Shown here: one piece after another, positions 1 to 8,140 of the stretch
Position numbering within the stretch: position 1 is the stretch's first letter
Layout of the letters: each line of letters begins with the position of its first letter
NCBI GenBank assembly: GCA_016871275.1
Contig: VFZG01000010.1
Coordinates: 51,769-115,768 of the forward strand
Direction of reading: 5' to 3'
Source of the DNA: Acidimicrobiia bacterium
GTDB lineage: Bacteria > Acidobacteriota > Vicinamibacteria > Vicinamibacterales > UBA2999
Length of the DNA: 64,000 bases
The notes under the pieces: generated by a model
Databases searched by the model: none
Seen by the model: only the letters and a program-made list of their open reading frames with translations
Told to the model about the DNA's origin: nothing
Made by a program: the position numbers and the translations under genes

Positions 1-2102
1 GCGGCCTTGCCGATCGGCAGTGGTGACGGCGCGTCCGCGGGCAGGAGCTGCTTGACGCGCGGGTCGCGATAGAGCGCGATGTGCTCGTAGTACAGCACGG
101 GATCGAGATCGGCCACCGCGGCTGCCATCAGCGCGCGCGCGTCCTGCGGCGTGGATGGCACGACGATCTTCAGGCCTGGCGTGCGATAGAACCAGGGCTC
201 GGTGTTCTGGCTGTGGTACGGACCGGCGTGCCGCAATCCGCCCCACGGCATGCGCACCACCATGGGGACGTCGCCGCCCCAGCGATAGCGAATCTTCGCG
301 GCGTTGTTGACCAGCTGGTTGAAGCCGGTTGCCACGAAGTCGTTGAACTGCATTTCGCCGATCGGACGCATGCCGGCCAGCGCCGCCCCGACACACACGC
401 CGAGGACCGCGCTCTCCGCGAGCGGTGAATTGCGGATGCGATCGCCGTAGTCCCTCAGCAGCGGCCGCAACAACAGGAACGCGTTGCCGTACTGGCCGCC
501 GACGTCTTCGCCGTACACGAACACCCGCGGGTCGGCGTGCAGCGCGTCACCGACGCCGAGCATCACCGCGTCCAGGAAGGTGTGGCCCTTCTTGTCGAAC
601 GGCAGTCCGGCATCGAGCGGCGGCAGGGCGGCGCTGGTCGGCTGCGCCAGCCGGCGCGACGGTTCGAGCCACTCCACGCGCGTCCGGGGCGGCTCGCCGT
701 GCAGCACCCCGACGCCGGCCTGCTCGGGCTTCGGCCAGGGCTCGCTGATCACGAGCTGCGCTGCGCGGTCGACCAGCTCGTCGGCCCACTTCTTCAGCTC
801 GTCCAGGTGGCCGGCTTCAATCACGCCGTCATCTTCGAGCCGGCGCGCGTACATCGGAATCGGATCGCGCTTGGCCCAGAACTCGTAGAGCTCGCGGTTG
901 GCGTAGCCGGTGTCGTGCAGCTGGTGGTAGTCCCACGACGGGGGCTGATCTTTGCCGAGGTAAAGCATGTCGTCGTGATGTGCGTGCCCGCACATGCGCA
1001 TCGCGATGATCTCGATCAGCGCCGGGCCTTCGCCGGCCCTGGCGCGCTCGGCCGCCCACGTAAACGCCGCCGCCACCTCGTCGGGATCGGTGCCGTCGAC
1101 GGTAATGCCGGGGATGCCGTAGCCCGATGCCTTGTCGGCGAAGACGCGCGTCGCCGAATTGTCGCGCACCGGAGTCGATAGCGCCGTCTGGTTGTTCTGC
1201 AGGCAGAAGATTGCCGGCAGCTTCGCCGCCGCGCACGCGTTGATCGCCTCGTGCCACTCGCCGAGCGACGAGCCGCCCTCGCCAATGAACGACAGCGCCA
1301 CGCGCGCCTGGCCCTGAATCGAGAAGGCCATTGCCATGCCGGCCATGGACAGCGACCCGACGGCGAGCGGCGCCGCGGCAGGCAGCACGCCCCAGGAACA
1401 ATCACCGGTGTGCAGGTCCTTGCCCGACATCGGCGGGCCGGCCTTGCCCATCTGCGCGCGCAGGATCATCGCCACCGCTTCTTCGTCGTGACGCATCGCC
1501 AGCGTCATGCCGAGATCGCGAATCACCGGCGCCATCACGTCGCCATTCCAGGTGCCGTCGGCGTTGCGGTACGCCGGCCCGCGCCTCAACCGGATCGCGC
1601 CCGCATAGATCGCCTCCTGGCCGAGCGACCGGAAGCCCTTGCCCTGGAACGCCAGGTCGCCCCAGCGCACCTCGCCACCCATGAACAACTGCTTCAGGCG
1701 GTTGTCGACGCTGCGGGTGAGACACATCCCGCGAACAATCTCGCGCCGTTCGTCTTTCGTGAGCGAGGCTTCGATGGCGGCGCGGCGCAGGAAGCCGTCG
1801 CACGCATCCACCACTTCCGCGCGCGCCTGCTCCAGGCGTTTCGACGCCGTGGTGCCCGGAGTCGCTTCGGCCGCTCCATCCGGGGCCGAGACGTGTTCGT
1901 AGAGCAGCTTGGCCAGCGCGCGGCGCATCGGCGCGCGGCACGCGTCGATCTTGACCGCGTCGCGGCCTTTGATGGCGGACAGACCGGACGCGTCAAACGC
2001 CTCGAGCGCATACCCCAGCGCGAACGGGTGCCGTTCCGCGACGAAGCCTGCAAAGCGGCTTCCGAGTCCAGACAGTTTCTCCACATCGTGCGCGCGAGGC
2101 AT
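1..2102 (-). CDS. Fused E1 alpha/beta 2-oxoacid dehydrogenase, truncated by the window edge
   Basis: Thiamine-diphosphate E1 component of a branched-chain or pyruvate-type 2-oxoacid dehydrogenase, with alpha and beta parts in one chain. The minus frame is open from an ATG at 2102 to the left edge, giving 700 residues with no stop. After a roughly 110-residue N-terminal extension comes the E1-alpha core, with a ThDP/Mg motif read as GEGGSSLGEWHEA (about 274-286, the usual GDG changed to GEG) and QNN at 302-304. The E1-beta pyrimidine domain follows (EMQFNDF, RMPWGGLRHAGPYHSQ). The last visible residues, LPADAPSPLPIGKA, fit the start of the transketolase C-terminal domain, so roughly 100 residues are missing. 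Branched-chain versus pyruvate specificity cannot be decided. It is divergent from the kinase at 2190. Confidence 0.88.
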   Translation of the reverse strand, partial: MPRAHDVEKLSGLGSRFAGFVAERHPFALGYALEAFDASGLSAIKGRDAVKIDACRAPMRRALAKLLYEHVSAPDGAAEATPGTTASKRLEQARAEVVDACDGFLRRAAIEASLTKDERREIVRGMCLTRSVDNRLKQLFMGGEVRWGDLAFQGKGFRSLGQEAIYAGAIRLRRGPAYRNADGTWNGDVMAPVIRDLGMTLAMRHDEEAVAMILRAQMGKAGPPMSGKDLHTGDCSWGVLPAAAPLAVGSLSMAGMAMAFSIQGQARVALSFIGEGGSSLGEWHEAINACAAAKLPAIFCLQNNQTALSTPVRDNSATRVFADKASGYGIPGITVDGTDPDEVAAAFTWAAERARAGEGPALIEIIAMRMCGHAHHDDMLYLGKDQPPSWDYHQLHDTGYANRELYEFWAKRDPIPMYARRLEDDGVIEAGHLDELKKWADELVDRAAQLVISEPWPKPEQAGVGVLHGEPPRTRVEWLEPSRRLAQPTSAALPPLDAGLPFDKKGHTFLDAVMLGVGDALHADPRVFVYGEDVGGQYGNAFLLLRPLLRDYGDRIRNSPLAESAVLGVCVGAALAGMRPIGEMQFNDFVATGFNQLVNNAAKIRYRWGGDVPMVVRMPWGGLRHAGPYHSQNTEPWFYRTPGLKIVVPSTPQDARALMAAAVADLDPVLYYEHIALYRDPRVKQLLPADAPSPLPIGKA

Positions 2103-2189
2103 TCGTCCGATTATAGGTTGAGCCGTTACGCAGCCCGTTGGCCCGTGCGCCGGTAGGCCCGTGCACCCGTTCGCCTGTAAGATCATTCC

Positions 2190-4070
2190 GTGATCGCGCC
2201 GAATGCGGCGGAAGTCCTGAACCTGGTCGGCTTCGTCACCGGCACAGCGCTCTACGCGATGCTGCTGTCGCTGGTGCTGCGCCGGTCCGTGCAGGGGTTG
2301 CCATTGGCGACCGCGGTCCTTGGGCTGATCTGGAACCTCGGTGAGCTGGCCGCGTATCTGCTGCCGCGCGCCGGCTACTTCACCGAATCGATCGCCCTGT
2401 GGGCGGTATCGTTTCCCGCGCTTGGACTGCTGGCCGCGGTGGTCGTGCATTCCGTCGCCCGCGAACTGCCGCGCGGTTTCGCGCTGACCGCGATTGCGTA
2501 CGGCTGCAGCGCCGCCGCATCACTGCTGCATCTCACCACCGTCTTCACCGGCAATCCCGAGCCCTCGTCGATCGCGTTCCTGCTGCTCACCGCCTGCTAC
2601 AGCCTGATCATCGTCGCGCTGGGCCTGATGACCCGCGCCCAGGCCAATGGCCCGCGCGTCCTGTGGGTGCTTGCGCTGGCACTGTTCGCCGTGTCGGCCT
2701 CGCACCTCGGGCGCTCCCACGCCGGCGACGACGGCTGGGCGGTTGAGCTCGTGGGGCACCACTCCGCGGTGCCGCTGGTGCTCGCGATCCTCTACCAGGA
2801 CTACCGCTTCGCCCTTGCCGATCTGTTTCTGAAGCGCGCGCTGACGCTCATTGCCATCGTGGCCATCGCGTTCACGGGCTACACCGTCGTGTCCACGCTG
2901 CCGGCCGGCCCGCTGGCAGCCGGCGTGCTGCTCGGCATGTGGGTGGCGACGTCGCTGGTGTCTCCGTGGCTGCACCGGCGGATGGTCCGGTTCGTCGACC
3001 AGTCGCTGCTCGGTCGCGCCGACTACACCGAGCTGCGCGGCCACATCGGACAGGCACTGCAGGCCCAGAACACCGTGGCAGGCGTGCTCGATACGGCGTG
3101 CACCCGGCTGGCCCCGGCCCTGGCCGCGCGGCAAGCGTGGTGGAGCGACGATGCCGGCGTCGATGAACCGCGCGCGGTCACGTCCGAAGGACTGGTGCCC
3201 ACCACCGATCAGCCCCGCTACCGCGTGCGGATCGGCGAGCTGACCGGCGGCCGTCGCCTGTTGTCGGACGATATCGCGCTGGTGGAGTCGGTCCTCGCCT
3301 CGGCCGCGCGGCGCATTGACCAGATTCGTCTGACGCACGAACGCTACGAAGTGCAGCTGCGCGAAGAGGAGATGCTGAAGCTCACCGCCGAGGCCGAATT
3401 GAAGGCGTTGCGCGCGCAGGTCAATCCGCATTTTCTGTTCAACGCCCTGACCACCATCGGCTACCTGATCGAGTCCGCGCCGCCGCGTGCGCTCAACACG
3501 CTGATGCAGCTGACGGCGCTGCTCCGAGGCATCCTGAGGTCTGAGGGCGAGTTCACCACCCTTGGGCGCGAGCTCGAGCTCGTCGAGCACTACTTGAGGA
3601 TCGAGCACGAGCGGTTCGAGGAGCGGCTGCGGGTACGCATCGACGTGCCACACTCGCTGCGCGGCATTCGCATCCCGGCGCTGGTGCTGCAACCCCTGGT
3701 CGAGAACGCCATCAAGCACGGCGTCGCCCCGAGCCGAAGCGGCGGCGATGTCGAGGTCACCGCGGCGGTAGACGGCTCACGGCTGCGGCTGCGGGTCCGC
3801 AACACCGGCGCGCCGCTGCGCGCCATGCCCAGCCACGCCGAGCCCCTCGACGTCGCTCAGGGCGAGCCCTTCGACGCCGCCCACGGCACGGAGCACGTCG
3901 GCGTCCGCAACGTCCGCAGACGCCTGGCCGGCCACTATGGCGACTCGGCATCGCTGACCCTGTACAGTGAAGTCGGCTACACCATTGCGGACATCGTGAT
4001 GCCTGCCGCCGCCATCGTCGCGATCGAAGAGCATGACGACTCCCAGGCCGTTGCGGGTCGTACTCGCTGA
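2190..4070 (+). CDS. LytS/YehU-type membrane sensor histidine kinase
   Basis: A 626-residue sensor kinase of the His_kinase (PF06580) plus HATPase_c type, usually paired with a LytTR regulator. About eight hydrophobic segments fill residues 1-265. A linker follows, then the phosphoacceptor motif NPHFLFNALTTIGYL (His about 414) and the N-box LVLQPLVENAIKHG. The GTG start at 2190 is the first in frame after the divergent gene. The ATP-lid region is odd: between the NTG box and GVRNVRRRL lies an insertion containing two tandem 8-residue units, EPLDVAQG and EPFDAAHG (residues 551-566), encoded by a 24-bp repeat also found in the cytochrome gene at 21886. It overlaps the broken regulator gene by 38 bases. 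The sensed signal is unknown. Confidence 0.88.
   Translation: MIAPNAAEVLNLVGFVTGTALYAMLLSLVLRRSVQGLPLATAVLGLIWNLGELAAYLLPRAGYFTESIALWAVSFPALGLLAAVVVHSVARELPRGFALTAIAYGCSAAASLLHLTTVFTGNPEPSSIAFLLLTACYSLIIVALGLMTRAQANGPRVLWVLALALFAVSASHLGRSHAGDDGWAVELVGHHSAVPLVLAILYQDYRFALADLFLKRALTLIAIVAIAFTGYTVVSTLPAGPLAAGVLLGMWVATSLVSPWLHRRMVRFVDQSLLGRADYTELRGHIGQALQAQNTVAGVLDTACTRLAPALAARQAWWSDDAGVDEPRAVTSEGLVPTTDQPRYRVRIGELTGGRRLLSDDIALVESVLASAARRIDQIRLTHERYEVQLREEEMLKLTAEAELKALRAQVNPHFLFNALTTIGYLIESAPPRALNTLMQLTALLRGILRSEGEFTTLGRELELVEHYLRIEHERFEERLRVRIDVPHSLRGIRIPALVLQPLVENAIKHGVAPSRSGGDVEVTAAVDGSRLRLRVRNTGAPLRAMPSHAEPLDVAQGEPFDAAHGTEHVGVRNVRRRLAGHYGDSASLTLYSEVGYTIADIVMPAAAIVAIEEHDDSQAVAGRTR
3840..3887 (+). 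repeat. Two tandem 24-bp in-frame repeats inside the kinase gene
   Basis: Units 3840-3863 and 3864-3887 both start GAGCCC and encode EPLDVAQG and EPFDAAHG. A third copy lies inverted at 21886-21909 inside the Cu-monooxygenase gene and encodes EPFDGTQG; it shares the first 13 bases of the second unit exactly. The reading frame is kept in all three, which suggests a dispersed short repeat tolerated as a protein insert. Confidence 0.7.
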
Positions 4071-4740
4071 CGACGAGCGGCCGGATCTCGCGCTGCTCGA
4101 TCTGCACATGCCGGAAGCCGGCGGGCTCGACGTCGCCAGGCTGGTGAAGGCCAAGACCACGCCGTCCATAAGTCTGTCACCGCGCACGACGACTTCGCCA
4201 TTCAGGCGTTCGAGCTGAACGCGATCGACTACCTGCTCAAGCCGGTCGAGCGCACACGGCTGGCGGCGACGCTCGAGCGTGCCCGGTCGCGATTGACGGC
4301 CGTGCCGGCCGATCGGGCGCGTCAGCTGATCGACGCGTCGGCGGCCCTCGACAGCGTGACGCGCACGCCGTATTTGGAGCGCATTCCCGCGCGCCGGCGC
4401 GACGAAACCGAGATCCTGCCGGTGCGCCACATCTCGTCGGTGGTCGCAAAGGGCGAGCTGCTGCACCTCACCACCATCGCCAACGATCGATTCACCATCG
4501 CGCACCGGCTGCACGCGCTCGAGGCCCGCCTGGATCCGCGCCGGTTCGTGCGCCTGAGCCGGGGCACACTGGCATCGGTCGATCAGATTCGCAAGGTCGC
4601 GCCGATGCCGGGTGGCACCTGCCAGGTTCAGATCGCCAACGGCGAGACGCTGCAGGTCAGCCGCATCCAGTCGCGCCTGCTGCGCGACTTGCTGCGGCGC
4701 TTGTCGCCGTCGGCGCCACGCAGACACGGACACACTGCGC
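4033..4740 (+). pseudogene. Broken LytTR-family response regulator
   Basis: Cognate regulator of the upstream kinase, but damaged twice. The receiver starts normally (LRVVLADDE) and then jumps straight to the phosphoacceptor strand (DLALLDLHMPEAGG), so about 35-40 residues of helix 1 to strand 3 are absent. Near 4165-4180 the frame shifts: the first frame stops at 4218, while the +2 frame continues with typical receiver end sequence (TAHDDFAIQAFELNAIDYLL, then KPVERTRL) and a complete LytTR DNA-binding domain (RFVRLSRGTLASVDQI, GETLQVSRIQSRLLRDLL). That frame has no stop until 4916, inside the next gene, so the 3' end is also lost or shifted. Either a true pseudogene or an assembly error; the intact kinase upstream makes this worth checking. 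Confidence 0.75.
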
Positions 4741-4770
4741 TTGTCATTTTTCTGAGCCCCACAATATACT
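4741..4770 (+). promoter_or_regulatory. Sigma70-type promoter of the M19 dipeptidase gene
   Basis: TTGTCA at 4741-4746 and TATACT at 4765-4770 are separated by 18 bases, in an AT-richer pocket of a GC-rich region. The expected transcript start is near 4777, leaving a short leader that carries GAGG at 4801-4804 before the ATG at 4811. This supports 4811 over the upstream in-frame ATG at 4781. Confidence 0.6.
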
Positions 4771-4810
4771 CGGTGCTTCCATGTCTCAGCGGCGCCTTGC
4801 GAGGATCGAC

Positions 4811-5989
4811 ATGCGAACGATTGTCTTTGCCGCCTTACTGCTGGCTGTCAACGTCGCCGGCGACGCACAAGATCTTCAAAGCCGTGCCAGATCGCTGCAC
4901 ACTCAAGTGCCCCTGATAGACGGTCACAACGACTACCCGTGGGCGCTGCGCGGACTCGCCCCGGGCCGCGACTTCGGCAAGGCCGACATCTCGAAGCCGG
5001 TGCCGTCGCTGATGACCGACATTGCGCGGCTCAGGCAGGGCGGCGTGGGCGGCCAGTTCTGGTCGGTCTACGTGCCGTCGGCCATGCAGGGCAATATCGC
5101 GGTGCGCGCGACGCTCGAACAGATCGATGTCGTGCATCGCATGACGAAGCAGTGGCCGGAGACATTCGAGATGGCCTACACCGCGGCCGATGTCGAGCGA
5201 TCGTTCAAGGCCGGCCGGATCGGCTCGCTGATCGGCATTGAGGGCGGGCACTCGATCGACAGCTCGCTCGCCACCTTGCGCATGATGTTCTCGCTCGGCG
5301 CGCGTTACATGACGCTGACGCATTCCGCCAACCTGCCGTGGGCCGACGCCAGCCCCGGGCCGGCGGTACTGGGCGGCCTGTCGGCGTTCGGTGAAGAAGT
5401 GGTGCGTGAAATGAACCGGCTCGGCATGCTCGTCGACCTCAGCCACGTATCGCCCGACACGATGGAAGACGCATTGCGCGTCACGGAAGCGCCGGTGATC
5501 TTCTCGCACTCGTCCGCCAAGGCGATCTGCAACGTGCATCGCAACGTCCCCGACAACGTGCTGCGGATGGTGGCGAAGAATGGCGGCGTCGTGATGGTCA
5601 CCTTCGTGCCCGGATTCATTTCACAGGCCGTGGCTGACTTCGATGCCAAGCCCGAAGCCGAGCGCCAAGGCCAGACGGCGCCGAAGGCCACACTCTCGCA
5701 GGTCGCAGATCACATCGATCACATCAGGAAGGTCGCGGGGATCGATCACCTCGGCATTGGCGGCGACTTCGACGGCATTTCGTCGGTCGTCGCGGGCCTC
5801 GAAGACGTCTCGACCTACCCGGCCCTGACCGCCGAGTTGTTGAGACGCGGCTACAAGGACGACGACATCAAGAAGATCCTGGGATTGAACGTGCTGCGGG
5901 TGATGCGGCAGGTGGAGAAGGCGGCGGCCGGCCTCCAGAAGACCCGTCGACCATCGACGGCGACTATCGAAGAACTCGATAGAAAGTAA
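4811..5989 (+). CDS. Secreted membrane dipeptidase, family M19
   Basis: Renal-dipeptidase-like zinc enzyme that hydrolyses dipeptides, often including those with a C-terminal D-residue. It has 392 residues. Residues 1-19 form a signal peptide (MRTIVFAALLLAVNVAGDAQ). The M19 landmarks are HND (His39, Asp41), IEGGHSID, TLTHSANLPWADA, LVDLSHVS, IFSHSSAKAI and GGDFDGI, which cover the zinc ligands. The ATG at 4811 was chosen for its upstream GAGG and intact signal peptide. It stands alone after the broken two-component pair and is followed by a permease remnant on the other strand. Exact substrate is not predictable. Confidence 0.9.
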   Translation: MRTIVFAALLLAVNVAGDAQDLQSRARSLHTQVPLIDGHNDYPWALRGLAPGRDFGKADISKPVPSLMTDIARLRQGGVGGQFWSVYVPSAMQGNIAVRATLEQIDVVHRMTKQWPETFEMAYTAADVERSFKAGRIGSLIGIEGGHSIDSSLATLRMMFSLGARYMTLTHSANLPWADASPGPAVLGGLSAFGEEVVREMNRLGMLVDLSHVSPDTMEDALRVTEAPVIFSHSSAKAICNVHRNVPDNVLRMVAKNGGVVMVTFVPGFISQAVADFDAKPEAERQGQTAPKATLSQVADHIDHIRKVAGIDHLGIGGDFDGISSVVAGLEDVSTYPALTAELLRRGYKDDDIKKILGLNVLRVMRQVEKAAAGLQKTRRPSTATIEELDRK

Positions 5990-6034
5990 GAAATACGAAG
6001 GACGTTGGCAGTTGGCAGCTGGCAGCTACCAGTT

Positions 6035-6500
6035 CTACTCTGCGCGGAGGGCGATTAACGGATCGACCGTCGTCGCGCGCCGCGCGGGAATCAGGCATGC
6101 AATCAGGCCTGCCAGGAGGAAGACGGCGGCCACCCCGGCGAAGATCAGCGGGTCGCGGGGAGCGGTCTGATACAGCTACGCGTTCAGCACGCGGCCGGCA
6201 ATGCCAAAGGGAGTCTGCCGCAGCGGCGCGTAGATTTGCGCCACGGTTTCCTGCGCCAGCCTGAACTGGCCACCGTCGCCGACCACCCCGACGACGGTGT
6301 AGGCCACGGGGCGCGGCGGCTGGCCCGGCTGACTTGGACCGGGCAGCCCGATGCGGCTGCCGATCGGATCGGCGCCGTCCCAGTACTTCACCATCGCGCG
6401 ATTGATGACGCGACCTTCATCGACTCTTCGTTGTCGAGTTCGGTAAAGACGCGGCCGGCTATCACCAGCACGCCGATCGCCGCGAACTACTGCGGGGTGG
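6035..6500 (-). pseudogene. Remnant of a MacB/FtsX-type ABC transporter permease
   Basis: Only the last part of an antimicrobial-peptide/lipoprotein-type ABC permease remains. The C-terminus is clear on the minus strand, a final membrane segment followed by PARRATTVDPLIALRAE and a TAG at 6035-6037, as is usual for this family. About 40 codons upstream, in another frame, is MacB-type periplasmic core sequence (INRAMVKYWDGADPIGSRIG, YTVVGVVGD, QIYAPLRQTP), and beyond about 6420 similarity (GRVFTELDNEES) is in yet another frame. The FtsX transmembrane middle and the N-terminus are missing. With at least two frameshifts and a large deletion this is a dead gene. Confidence 0.7.
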
Positions 6501-6662
6501 CCGTCGGCCGGCGCTCGTCGCGGAGCGCCGCGCGAGCAGCACGTCGCTGTGAAATCTGTGGCATCTGTGGATAAGGATTCTAGCGCACGATCAAGCCGCT
6601 GCCTCGGCACCGCCGCGTCAGGCGTACCCATTGCGGCCTACGCAGTACAGGTGAAAAACGCT

Positions 6663-6674
6663 GTAGGATCCTAC
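6663..6674. promoter_or_regulatory. 12-bp perfect palindrome at the astacin promoter region
   Basis: GTAGGATCCTAC is a perfect palindrome 18 bases before the astacin ATG and overlaps a possible -10 element, TACAAT at 6672-6677. An operator is possible. With a single copy and no good -35 box in view this is only a suggestion. Confidence 0.3.
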
Positions 6675-6692
6675 AATCCAAAGGGTGCCCAC

Positions 6693-8066
6693 ATGACCCG
6701 GCTCTTCGCGGCTTGCGTCGCCGTCTTCATCTCATTGGGCTCGGACCACGCCGCTACCACCATTGGCGATCCCCACCTGCGGCCGCCGCAACAGCCCGAG
6801 GTGGATTACACGCTGATCGACGATCAGCTGATTCCCACCGAGTTGCTGGGCCAGCCGGTGTCGCACCGGCAGGCGGCGGTCACCGACATCCGTACCGCCA
6901 ACGGTTACTGGGACTTCGGCGTGGTCCCGTTCCACATCACCGGCGACTTCACCACAGCCGAGCGCGACCGCATCGCGGCGGCGATGACCGGATGGATGAG
7001 CGTCGCGCCGGTGGTATTCATCGAGCGCACCAACGAAGTCGGCTATCTCGACATCACCAAGGACGCCGCCGCCCCGGGAAGCGCGTCGCCGTGCTTCAGC
7101 GCGGTCGGTCAGTTCCGCCGCGGCACGCGCGTCCGCACCAACCTGGGCGGGACGTGCGCGGCGTCGCTCGGCATCGTCTACCACGAGCTCGGACACCTGC
7201 TCGGCCTCTATCACGAGCAGAGCCGCGCCGACCGCGACGACTACGTCGAGATTGACCTGTCGAACGTGCAGGCGAACGCGGTCGGCAACTTCACCAAGCT
7301 GACGTTCCCGGTGATTGGCGCCTACGACTTCGAGTCGGTGATGCACTATTCGGCGTTTGCGTTTGCCATCGATCCGTCGAAGCCGGTGATCATTCCGCGA
7401 CCCGGCTACGCATCGTTCGCGAGCCTGATGGGACAGCGGGTGGGTCCCTCGACCATCGATCTCGATGCGCTGGCCTTTCTCTACAACGGGCAACTGCGGG
7501 CCAGCGCGGTCACCCGCCCGACCACCGCGCCGATCAGCGTCTTCAGCCGCGACGAGTTCATCGTCGCGATGGAGCGGCTCAACGCGCTCTACCGGAGCCG
7601 CTACGGCCTGCAGCGCGCGGCGGGACTGTCCATCAACGGCTCGCCGGACTTCCTTGGCATCGCCCAATGGATTTTCGATGTCTATCTCGGCGCGCGATCT
7701 TCCGGGTGGAGCGCCGATGGCGCGTTCGACATCGTGACCGCGGCCATCACGCGGACCGACGAATGGCGCGCGAAGAATCCGACGCGCACGCCGCTGACGC
7801 CCAACGCCTACCAGGCCTCGCTCAACTTCGATCGCACCGAGTTCCTGAGCGTGATGAACCGGCTCGATGCCTTCTACCGCGCGCCCGAAGGGCTGCAGCG
7901 GCCCAACGGTCTGTCGCTCAACGGCGGGCCGGATTTCATTGGCATCGCCACCTGGATCTTCGACGTGTATCTCGCCGAGCGCCTGCGCGGCACCTCCGAA
8001 ACGGCGGCCTGGACCTTGACGGAGAACGCCATCCGATCGACCGATGAATGGCGCAGGAAGCACTAA
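6693..8066 (+). CDS. Secreted astacin-like M12A metallopeptidase with duplicated C-terminal domain
   Basis: Zinc endopeptidase of the astacin family, 457 residues, with a signal peptide at about 1-20. The zinc site is YHELGHLLGLYHE with His164, Glu165, His168 and His174, and the Met-turn is SVMHYS. Two related blocks of about 80 residues follow (about 285-365 and 377-457), each of the form FxRxEFxxxMxRLxAxYR, GLSxNGxPDFxGIAxWIFDVYL and a final DEWR. I do not recognise this repeat family; it may bind substrate or the cell surface. The ATG at 6693 gives a clean signal peptide, whereas the frame also extends upstream into non-coding-looking sequence. The serine hydrolase gene follows 74 bases later on the same strand. 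Confidence 0.85.
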   Translation: MTRLFAACVAVFISLGSDHAATTIGDPHLRPPQQPEVDYTLIDDQLIPTELLGQPVSHRQAAVTDIRTANGYWDFGVVPFHITGDFTTAERDRIAAAMTGWMSVAPVVFIERTNEVGYLDITKDAAAPGSASPCFSAVGQFRRGTRVRTNLGGTCAASLGIVYHELGHLLGLYHEQSRADRDDYVEIDLSNVQANAVGNFTKLTFPVIGAYDFESVMHYSAFAFAIDPSKPVIIPRPGYASFASLMGQRVGPSTIDLDALAFLYNGQLRASAVTRPTTAPISVFSRDEFIVAMERLNALYRSRYGLQRAAGLSINGSPDFLGIAQWIFDVYLGARSSGWSADGAFDIVTAAITRTDEWRAKNPTRTPLTPNAYQASLNFDRTEFLSVMNRLDAFYRAPEGLQRPNGLSLNGGPDFIGIATWIFDVYLAERLRGTSETAAWTLTENAIRSTDEWRRKH

Positions 8067-8140
8067 GAGCCCGGCCTGATCGCGGGGATCACGCAGCGTC
8101 CGAGTGGTTCATGCCCAGCCGGAAAGAAAGGATTTCTCCC

